A DNA stretch of 64,000 bases. It comes from Magicicada septendecula. Taxonomy: Eukaryota; Arthropoda; Insecta; Hemiptera; Cicadidae. Where the stretch lies: positions 90,978,399-91,042,398 of the forward strand of contig CM068367.1 of the NCBI GenBank assembly GCA_034769895.1. Direction: 5' to 3'. This document shows positions 22,461 through 31,562 of the stretch, piece after piece. The position numbers and the translations under genes were made by a program. Position 1 is the first letter of the stretch. Each line of letters starts with the position of its first letter. The notes beneath the pieces were generated by a model that saw only the letters and a list, made by a program, of their open reading frames with translations, was not told the DNA's origin and made no database searches.

Positions 22461-25400
22461 ACTATAAAACAATAAAAGACAGTGATAAACATTATGTTTT
22501 ATGGTTCTGACATGGCAGATTTGGACAATGAAGTGCGGAAAAACTGAACAGTTGATAACTAAAGTTGTAAATAATTGTAGTGCATTTATTTATGTGTATT
22601 GTAGAAGATCAGCTAAACAATGTATGTATATAGGCAAGTGATAATAATAAAATTAATACTTTGCAATTTAAATAAATAATAACATTAATTTTGGAAACAG
22701 TAATTGGTTAATTTGTATAATGGCAAACAATAATAATGGAATTTGTATTTTCAGTAATTAAATTAATCAAACCATTTTGATATGTTTTAAATATTTTGAG
22801 TGATTATGTAAATGCTAATTAATTAAATTCTTTAAATGAATTCAATTTATTTTACGAGATTTGGAATTTGGTAATAGATGGCTAAATTGTTTGATGTAAA
22901 CTGATATTTGTGTTAAATGTTTCAGAGGTGAGGTGAAAGTATTGGGGTGTAGGGGGTAGATGTTATGTGTGTACCATGTTAAATGGACTGTAAGTATAGA
23001 ACTTTTACAATATGAATCATGTATAATAAAAATGTTTACAGGTGTAATTGAGATGTTAATTCAGTAATGAGATGTTTTGAAATAATTATGTTAAACAAAA
23101 ATGATAATGAAAATTTAATAATAAATGAAAAATGATATATACTAATTATTAATAATAAATTTGGAAAATAGAGTGTGTGGATGGGAGGTGGCTCAGATGA
23201 GTCACGAATTTAAATTTTACAACATAAAAAATTGCTAACTCAAATTTTGATCCAGTAAAAAATGCTTGTGTTCTGTTTAAATAACTTGCTGCTCATACAT
23301 TCAATATAAGGTGTTCATGCTATAATTTTAAATGTATTATTTTATTATCATAGGTTAGATATAAGCATTGATAACAATATGTGTTTTCATTATGTGTGTA
23401 TATTTGCAACTAAGTAAATAATTAAACCGTCTGGCAGGCGGTTAACACAAAGTATCAGAATCAGAGAGAGGGGAAACAATGAGGGTAGAAGTAAGTACTG
23501 ATAAATATATATATTTCATGTAATTTGTTCAAGTATGTGTTTTCATTGTGTTAGGAGATCAGCTGATCAGCAATAACATGTCACTGGTAAAATGGTTTAT
23601 AAATGTTCCAAGTAATTAATGTTTAATGTAACGTTTCGATGTATTACAGAGGCTATTTAAAGTAATGATAAAAATAATTTGATAAAGTTAGAAATAAAGT
23701 AATAATTTGTGAAAATTAATAAGAGATAGTTTTGGGGTGATGAATATTTTATGGGACAAGTAGATCTGTCCAAGTTGAAGTCAAAGTTAAAGTTGAAATA
23801 GTAGAGATGAAAATAATGTAATGTTGTTTTGAGTCAATGTATATTATAGAATTTTGAGAAGTATTGATGTTGACACAGTAGTTGTGGAGAATATGTGTAG
23901 AGTTTTGAGTGATATATTGTTGTTTATAATTGATGTTGTTATTTTGTTGTAATGAAGTAAGGTGATAAGATTGAGATTTTGGGGATGGCAATTTTGTAGT
24001 AGGGGGTAGTGTAATGTGGGAGTCCGCAACATAATGATAAGTTGGGACGGGATTGGGACCGATTTTAGTGGGACGGGGCCGCCTTAGGTAGAATCCAGGG
24101 GCCAGATAAGGGAAATGAGTTTTTGGGGGGGGAACATGTATCCTATGTACAAAGGGTTAGAGAGTATTTTTTTTATATATTGAGAAAAGGTGGCGAATTG
24201 AGTTTAATGATAAGTCGGGGTTAGAGAGTGTCTTGATAGATATGTTGATAGAGATGGGTGTCATGCGAGTTACAGTTGTTAGAGGTTAGAGTCATAGGGA
24301 GAAAGATTATATATGTATACAGATCAAGGAGTACAGTAAGTGAGAATAAATAAGTATTTAAATCACCCAAAGCAATGTAGAATAAGATTGTCAAGCAAAG
24401 AGAGAGATTTATAATAAAGATATAAAAATTTTATTTTTGAAACCAGTGACAAAATTTGGATAGAATTTGAGAATAATGTAAAATTAAGAGTTGTTTATTT
24501 TGAATAATTTAAATGTCAATTTGCTTATTATTTATAATAATATTTTGTTATTTTAAATGTTTTATTTTATTATGTTTTTGTGTTCTGAGAGAGAATATTA
24601 CAGATGTCAAATGTGTTTCAGATAGAACTTATACATAACACATGTAGGTCAAGGTTGTGGACTTGACCTAGTTTCGATCAGCTGATGAGGTCATATGCAT
24701 ACTAAGCTTGTATAGTAAGGAAATTAATTCAACTTTGATTTTTGATCAATTTAGACAAATTCTAAATAATTTCTATATATATAAAGGAAACATTTTAATA
24801 AAATTAAATTTTTTTTTGAATTTTAAAATTTTTTGGAAAATATTTTTTGAAAAAAAAAAATCTTGATTTTTCGCCTGCCAGCTAATGAATATTTTAAGCA
24901 TTGATTATTTTATTATTTGTGTGCTAACCATGTTTATTTTATTGATTTATTGTATTGAATTGTACTGTCAGACTTTAGGTAATCACATGTTAGGTTAAGG
25001 ATATGTTTAATTAGAAGAAATGTTTAAATTCACTTATTTCAAATAAAAACAGAAAACAATGAAGAGAATATTTTAAAATTTATACGAAATTTATGAAGTG
25101 ATTTTACATGAAAACAACCAAGGGGTTGCGGTTTTAAAAAATTTTTAAAGATTTTCAATTTTATAAGAGGTAATGTTAATATGTAATGTGAGTGTGTGTG
25201 AGCCCAGTATCTGCTAAAGGCAGCCCAGCTTGCATACAAGGGGAAATATATCGGCTGAGAATCTGGAGTAATCTAAGCCAGGGGTTAAGGATTTTGGGGG
25301 GTAGCATGTTAGAAGGTGAGGTGTGCTGTGGTACGTGTCTGTTCGATTTTTCGGTGTTGGGATCTCTTACGGAGAAGTCCAGTGATCTCGTTCAGATGCG

Positions 25401-25499
25401 TCCATAGTCGCCAAGCCAGGGGGGTCATGTACCCATGAGGAGCAAGAACAAGAGGGGGTTGTTGGCACCAGTTCCTCACCGGTCCTCTTAGGGGTTTGG
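22461..25499 (+). other. 3' non-coding region of element A
   Basis: About 3 kb without a convincing gene. From 24041 it is collinear with element D (1-1386). Features: ATCAGCTGATCAG near 23564; a GGGAACATGTATCC...GTACAAAG box near 24139-24165; an ATCACCCAAAG box at 24362; a hairpin GGTCAAG/CTTGACC at 24647-24668 followed by ATCAGCTGAT; and the GGTGTTGGGATCTC...GGAGAAGTCCAG block near 25353-25392. The splice-like borders seen in B and C are not evident here. Confidence 0.65.
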
Positions 25500-25549
25500 T
25501 CAATGGGATTTCTTCTGTTCTGACAGCAGAATTCTCATTGAGGGGGTAT
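25500..25549 (+). other. 42-nt pre-PPT hairpin and polypurine tract of element A
   Basis: Positions 25500-25541 pair end to end: TCAATG/CATTGA outside, then GGA/TCT with one G-U, TTCT/AGAA with one mismatch on each side, and CTG/CAG around a small loop. The 3' arm runs into GAGGGGGTAT and the LTR start at 25550. The outer six pairs are shared with B and C, while the inner pairs differ by compensatory changes. Confidence 0.85.
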
Positions 25550-26662
25550 TGTAACGCATCTAAAATTGGGTCAGTTTATTTCTCACAGTATGGGGTATTT
25601 GCAATTTTATTTATTTCACTTTTGGGAGTTTTGTAAAAATATTGTGTAAACGTTATTTCCATTGGATCAGAACACGTGGTAAGAAACAGTGTTGAAACAA
25701 AGCAGTAAGACGCAGTTGCTGTTGAGTAACTAGGCAAGGAATTTGCACCACCCTAAAAATTCTCAGAACTCTGTATAAGCGTGACGGTGCACGCACGCCA
25801 CTACTCAAGTACGTGCGCTGGGGTGACGCTTTCTTCAGAAAGCTCAAAATGGTCTGGAGCGATTTTATTCACCGTCTCCTTAACTGAGATGGAGGAAACG
25901 GAGCTAAGGACCGCCCAGCTCGTGACGTTAGCCAGTGCCACACCAAGATCGCATACGAACAGACGCAACACCAAAAACATGGTTTAAATGAGACAGAGTT
26001 GTGACGACTAACTGTAAGGCATTGATGTCCGTTGTCTCAACTAAAATGCTTAAGGAGTGGGGAGCAGAGAGACGCTACCAGTCTATTGCCGACTCTCGCC
26101 TGCGCAGGCAGCCCGACAAACCGGGCTCAGAAATAAAACTTTTCTAAATTAAAATTCATTGCAATAAATAAAAGGACGAAGTGCGATTAATCGGATACTA
26201 CAAAGAAGAACTCATATAAACTATTTTCGGACAATAAAAAATTTTATCATTTAAAAAAAAAAAATGTGTTAAGGGATTTATAACTTTTGTGTGTTTGGGT
26301 GTGTTCAAAATATGCAGGCTGGGCAGTCGTGTGTGTGTGTGTGTGTGTAAAAAATTAAGGTAAGCCGTAGCGTAAGATAGATTAAGGATGATCTTCATAT
26401 AACAAGCAATATATATTCTCACAAAATTATTTCAGAGGTAAAGTTTATAAACAATTTCTTAAATGATTCAAAATTAAATTAAAATGTAATTCTCTTCATA
26501 AAAAATGTGTTGTGTAAATCATTCACACAACCTTGAAAATTACGCCTGTATCCTAACGTTCGTATGACGCAACCCTGAATCCGAGGCTACTGAGAGACGG
26601 TAAGTGGAAGTTTATTCAATTTTATTGTGTATTTTATTATGTCATTAATTAAGAATAGTGCA
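25550..26662 (+). repeat. 3' LTR of element A
   Basis: Starts TGTAACGCATC, ends ATAGTGCA. It matches 19755-20925, with a deletion near 26236-26250 removing the segment between ACAATAA and ATCATTTAAA in the 5' copy. Confidence 0.92.
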
Positions 26663-26781
26663 CCAAAAGCCTAATGCACACAACAAAACTGAGCATGTGT
26701 TACACCGGATGTATGGTAAATTATGTAAATCACATAATAATTAATTATCATACATTTATTATTATTATTTGTAAGTAATAT

Positions 26782-26920
26782 GAGTAGTCACAGATGTCGC
26801 CCAGAACTAGGGACTTTATTATTTTAATTATTTTGAGTAGTCACAGATGGCGCCCGAACAGGGACTTTATTATTTTAATTATTTTGAGTAGTCACAGATG
26901 GCGCATGAATTTGGACTTTG
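26782..26920 (+). repeat. Three tandem primer-binding-site units (array B, region 1)
   Basis: Units start at 26782, 26835 and 26886, each GAGTAGTCACAGATG plus a site and an ATTATTTTAATTATTTT spacer. The first site (GTCGCCCAGAACTAGGGAC) and third (GGCGCATGAATTTGGAC) are decayed; the middle one is perfect. The first unit is inside the LTR, because LTR-4 ends at the second GTCACA. Confidence 0.85.
26848..26865 (+). other. tRNA-Lys primer-binding site, array B region 1
   Basis: TGGCGCCCGAACAGGGAC, two bases after the LTR-1 end at 26845. Same sequence as in element A. Confidence 0.9.
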
Positions 26921-27072
26921 TATAAAATTAAAATTATATAAATAAGCAAAAGCAGAGGTAGACTGGTAGAGAAATACACATAACAGTAGAGGTTATCCAT
27001 GTAGGTTATGTGTGGTATGAAGAGAATTGTATAATAAGTAAGACAGAATTTATTACTATCAATACAACAAAA

Positions 27073-28087
27073 ATGGCAGATAACAACGAAAGCAGTAATA
27101 TAGAAAACACAGCAACAGAATCATTGGTGTTAAACGAACCACAGGCGAACTCAACGCCTATTATAAACAATAAAGTTTCATTAGAAGATCTTTTTCAGTT
27201 AATGAAAATACAGAATGGTCAATTAAATGATAAACTAGACCAATTTGATGATAAATTTAATGACATTAAAAAAGAAATTAAGAACCAAAGCTGTCATTAC
27301 GATAAAAGATTAAGTGAAATAAAGACATGGTTAGACGAAAAAATAGAATTAGAAAATAAGAAAGTAACAGACAAGTTAGAATTGAACAAAGATGACAAGG
27401 TAAGTAGTAGTGGAAATGACGATAAAATAAATAAAAATATAGTAATAGGAGATAATAGTGTGTTTTGAAGGATTAAAGAGAGTGCGTAGAGAGGGTATAA
27501 TTGTAGGAGAATTGCAAGGGTTAGATTTTTCCCTTAATGGTGTATTTGGGGGTGATGTATATGTTTTTAGGAAGGACGAGAGTGCCTTCGATGTAGATTT
27601 GGGAGACAAAAGGTCTGAAAATAGTTGTCCCTGGATTTTTTGTGCACCTGATAGGTGGTGCGAGAATAAAGTTGTAGTGTCCCCTGCATATATTGAAAGA
27701 GAGTTGTGTGATAATTGGGAGATGGAGTTATATAGAGTAAATAGAAATTATGAAGAGTTCATAGAACGGTTAGGTGGAGAGAGAAGTGAAAATAATAACA
27801 AGTACTTACCTTGCAATGAGACTGAAGTAGTGGGAGATGATGTTGATAAAGATGACTTTATAACTTACCTGATTGTAACAGACTATACCAAAGGCGACAT
27901 GACCATACTCGATCGTGACAAATTATATGAGATAGTAATATGGAATAAGCATATTAATTTAAATAGTATTGTGGAAATATATGAAGAATTAGATAAGTAT
28001 TATATTGATAGTAATAACATAAGATATGTAATATTAAACAATGTATATAGTTTTAAGGTTCGACTATTATTCGACGATGGAGGTTAA
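27073..28087 (+). CDS. DGG-family protein, array B region 1 (65-bp deletion)
   Basis: The ATG at 27073 follows AACAAAA and fits as the start; an upstream in-frame extension from a non-ATG codon is less likely. Without the deletion the protein would be 359 residues. A 65-bp deletion near 27461, between two ATAGTGTG repeats, shifts the frame, so the first part stops at 27468 and the second is read 27458-28087. Residues 45-125 are a coiled coil (DKLDQFDDKFNDIKKEIKNQ). Then come LQGLDFSLNGVFGG, the CPWIFCAPDRW motif, SPAYIEREL, VNRNYEEFIERLGGE, YLPC, TKGDMTILDRD and the end VRLLFDDGG. This is the only B copy whose 3' half is not interrupted by BEL. Confidence 0.75.
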
Positions 28088-29754
28088 TTATTTTATTGTA
28101 TTATGAACATTTAATTATGTGGACAGTGTTTTAAAATGGACTGTTTATGACTGATTTTGGTAAACGATTAATTGGTAATTTGGATTGTATATTTTTGTGT
28201 ATAGTAATGTCAGTGTATTTGTGTATTTTTGCTGTTGTGTATTTTGTGTATTTTTTATGTAAACCAGGTAATGTAGAATTTTAAATATTTAAGAATAATT
28301 AATTATGAGAATGATTTTAAATGATGTTATGAGATTTAGATTCTAATGGTTAATAAATGAAGCAGGTGATATATTTGGATGTTGAGAGGTATTGTTGTTA
28401 GTAGGTAAGTGATGAATTTTCTAGTGGTATATTAAGGTGAAATGTTGTAAAAGAGTTTGGGGATAGTGATAAATAAGGGCATTGGAGTTAGTTAAATAGA
28501 GTTATTGGGAGTTAGATAAATAGAATGTTGAGATACAGATAATATATAAAGAGGTGTTAGATATTTTAGGGACACAGTGGTTAGTGATTATATGTAGAGG
28601 TGAGTAATGTGAATGGTAATTATATATAGTTGTTGATGATGATATTTTGTAGTAAGGATCCGGTGTAAGGAGTGATCAACGTGCAGCGTTGTGGCAGGCG
28701 GAGCAATTTTGGGTTAGAGTGTTTGCCGATATTTGGTGGAGGGCAAATGGTTAGGAATGGATATGGCCAGGTAGGGAACATACATCCTTGTACAAAAGAT
28801 GAGCGGTGCCAGAGGTTTTAAATGGGATTTGTGAAGGGGGTTATTATAGAGATATTGGTGTCATATTATGTTAATGGTTAGAAGCGGTTGTTAGTAGAAA
28901 AAAGAGGTGAGTAAGGTTAGATTGACAAATGCCAAAATAAGATATAGAACATAATGAATAATAGAGAGTCACCCAAACTATTAAGGATTGAGGAAGGGTT
29001 AGAGAAAGAGAAAATTCATAGTAGAAAGGTGATGTAACTGGAAAGGTAATGATAAATTTGAAATTGTTTTATAGAATCTAAATGAATGTTAAATAATAAA
29101 AGTTAATCGAAAGTTGATAATAAAAATGTTATAAAGTTCTGCTACAAGTTATGTAAATATGAATAAAGTAATGTGACTTGTTCAATGTTAGTGTTTAATG
29201 TTTTATGATGTACAATGTTGTATTGTGTTTTATTATGTTGAGGGTACAGAAGGTCAGGAGGTTACTACGAGGTAGTGACGGTAATAATGAGAAATTTTAT
29301 GTTGGTTAGCAAATCTATGGTAATGATTCTGTTATAAAAAGAAAATTAATGTAAAGAAAGTTGAGTTAAGAAATTTAATAGATCTGAAGTGCTGCCATGA
29401 TAGTTAAATATACTGATGTTATTTGAAATAAATGAGTAGAGATAGTAGTTGTCGTTTGAGAGTAGAATTTGTTTTATATTTAGTATAAGAGTATATTTCA
29501 TTATGATGAGAGAAGCAAGTTGATATTGACTGGAGTCAGAGAATTTGATAAAAAATATCTATAGGAGTGTTGAAAAGTAGAAGGATTATCTGTCTAAATC
29601 TTGTTAGAATTTTTTGTGTATTATTTGGAATTTTATGAACAAAGAAAACCAACGCCTCAAAACACAAACCAATGCATCTAAGGGGAAACATATCAGTTGC
29701 GGATATATGGATAAATAAGGCCACTATTTTAAAATTTTGTATTGAATGTTTCAG
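28088..29754 (+). other. 3' non-coding region, array B region 1
   Basis: No gene recognised. It holds the B/C-conserved block TTGTAGT...GTTGTGGCAGGCGG...GTGTTTGCCGATA (about 28645-28740), the GGGAACATACATCC...GTACAAA box (28776-28799) and GTCACCCAAACTA (28968-28980), all in the same order as in A, C and D. The 3' end is a TATTGAATGTTTCAG acceptor-like site. Confidence 0.65.
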
Positions 29755-29900
29755 AGTTTTGTGGTGTTGTGACCGCGATCCTGTGCTGGCCGGAGCATCA
29801 GAACAGGAGCGTTCAGTGCCTCATGGCCTTATGGTGCAGGGCTCTCTCCGGAGAAGTCCAGTAAGGTCAGACAGGTACGATCAGCACTATAGGACCAAGG
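29755..29900 (+). other. Exon-like segment, array B region 1
   Basis: 146 nt between TTTCAG (ending 29754) and AGG|GTAAGT (29901-29906). The first half encodes TAILCWPEHQNRSV in one frame and the second half GLMVQGSLRRSPVRS in another, a one-base deletion relative to element C. Identical boundaries exist at 41208-41353 in region 2, with a further copy in region 3. Confidence 0.4.
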
Positions 29901-29989
29901 GTAAGTGATTGAAATTTTTTTATATATTAACACTACAGGGGGTTGTGGCGACATATCTGAACTGATCCTTTTAGAAATGTATGAATTAG

Positions 29990-30039
29990 TCAATGAAAGT
30001 TTTTGTGTCTCGACACCAAACCTTTCATTGAGGGGGTTT
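29990..30039 (+). other. 42-nt pre-PPT hairpin and polypurine tract, LTR-2 side
   Basis: 29990-30031: ten perfect outer pairs (TCAATGAAAG/CTTTCATTGA), TTT/AAA between two mismatches, then GTGTC/GACAC around a tiny loop. Immediately followed by GGGGGTTT and LTR-2. Confidence 0.87.
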
Positions 30040-31334
30040 TGTGACAGTACAGAAATACCTGGTACCATAATTATGGGATTCAGGAATATTTATTGTAAAT
30101 TTTATTCGGATCATGAATGTTAACAAGGGCTAAGTTAGTTTTGCACAAGTCCCAATAACTACGCAGATTCACAAGAGGGGAGCCAAGCCAAGGTCATCGT
30201 GGTACGAGCAGAATTTAACATGTGTAATGGCGGTATAAGTGAAACGAACTAATAATACGAACTTTCCATTGATCCACAAAGCCAGATCGTCATAAATAAA
30301 CAATGACGGCATGAAAACAAATATGTATTAACCCGGGCGGTGGCTATAGAACAATGCATAATGACGTCAGACGCACGACCACTTTGCACAACAATTGCAT
30401 CTGATTCCGCCCAGTCGTCCATCACAGTTCACCGAGCATACCTGCTCGACTAGTGCAGTGGGCAGATTTTGCCATAAAATGCAGTAACTGTTTTTAAAAA
30501 TGAAGTAATTGTTTTCAAAAATGTAATCATTAACAGTACGTATAATCAGTGGACAACCAAAATGAGAATTAAGTAAAGTCAGTGCACTAAAAACCACAGT
30601 AAAGGTTCGGCCAAACACCTGCCAACCGCCATGGGAGTCTTCTGAGGAGTCTACGCCGCTTCAAATTCAGGAAAGCCCTTATAAATTCTTTTTCTAAATT
30701 TAAAAATCTAAAAGAATGAGCTCAATTCATAATAATTAACAAGTGTTCAATATTACCGTATGATTGAGAGTGAAAGTGAGCGAGTGAAAGTGATCGTTGG
30801 CCAACCTTAAATAAGTTATATTTGGGGCGTTGGTTTGTGTATAATTACAGAGTAAGCATTATAGTCATAGAAATAAAAAAGGAATTTAAAGTAACTGCAG
30901 TATATAGTTAAAAAAAAAGTATTATTTTAAATAAAGTAAAAACACATGCACATAGCATTAAACGCATGGCGAAAGCGGAAATAATGTTGCCGCCATTTTG
31001 AAATCTAACACTCGTAGCTGACTCTCATTGTTTATAACCTATAGCGCAAGTAACTGAATAAAATAGAACTTATTATCCTTATGTTGTGTAACTGGTTATT
31101 TCAATACCCCGAGAACCTCTGTCTTTTCGGCTTAACGCAACCTTGGACCCAAAAGCCTAATGCACTCAACAAAACTGAGCATGTGTTACACCGGATGTAT
31201 GGTAAATTATGTAAATCACATAATAATTAATTATCATACATTTATTATTATTATTATTTGTAAGTAATATGAGTAGTCACAGATGTCGCCCAGAACTAGG
31301 GACTTTATTATTTTAATTATTTTGAGTAGTCACA
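30040..31334 (+). repeat. LTR-2 of array B
   Basis: 1295 bp, TGTGACAGTAC...GAGTAGTCACA, with a decayed primer-binding-site unit near its right end (31271-31323). It is nearly identical to LTR-3. It serves as 3' LTR of region 1 and 5' LTR of region 2. It contains the undisturbed target site of element A (TTGGACCCAAAAGCC near 31143). Confidence 0.9.
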
Positions 31335-31336
31335 GA

Positions 31337-31354
31337 TGGCGCCCGAACAGGGAC
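31337..31354 (+). other. tRNA-Lys primer-binding site, array B region 2
   Basis: Perfect 18-nt match, middle of three tandem units beginning at 31271, 31324 and 31375. Confidence 0.9.
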
Positions 31355-31562
31355 TTTATTATTTTAATTATTTTGAGTAGTCACAGATGGCGCACGAATT
31401 TGGACTTTGTATAAAATTAAAATTATATAAATAAGCAAAAAGCAGAGGTAGACTGGTAGAGAAATACACATAACAGTAGAGGTTATCCATGTAGGTTATG
31501 TGTGGTATGAAGAGAATTGTATAATAAGTAAGACAGAATTTATTACTATCAATACAACAAAA

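Larger units (their letters stand above)
19755..26662 (+). mobile_element. DGG-family LTR element A, complete
   Basis: Inserted in LTR-1 of array B with a perfect 4-bp duplication, CCAA (19751-19754 and 26663-26666); LTR-2 shows the empty site. It consists of 5' LTR, primer-binding site, one broken gene, about 3 kb of non-coding DNA, hairpin, polypurine tract and 3' LTR. The LTRs differ by few substitutions plus a deletion of roughly 55 bp in the 3' copy, so the insertion is fairly recent. Confidence 0.92.
18656..26845 (+). repeat. LTR-1 of array B, split by element A
   Basis: LTR sequence is 18656-19754 and 26663-26845. It begins TGTGACAG and ends GTCACA directly before the primer-binding site. 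It differs from LTR-2, -3 and -4 at many scattered positions and lacks a short GTGAAAGTGAGCGA duplication present in the others, so it is the oldest or most independent of the four. Confidence 0.85.

Noticed and set aside
26782-26920. CRISPR-like or satellite array from the three tandem 51-53 bp units
   Set aside because: The units are primer-binding-site duplications at an LTR border, only three copies, in a eukaryotic genome.
29901-29945. A short intron between GTAAGT (29901) and ACTACAG
   Set aside because: Only about 38 nt long, too short for a normal spliceosomal intron; the donor-like site is more useful as an exon border.
30367-30618. 83-codon minus-strand frame in LTR-2, repeated in LTR-3 and LTR-4
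   Set aside because: It lies wholly within LTR non-coding sequence and persists only because those LTRs are recent duplicates; no recognisable protein.
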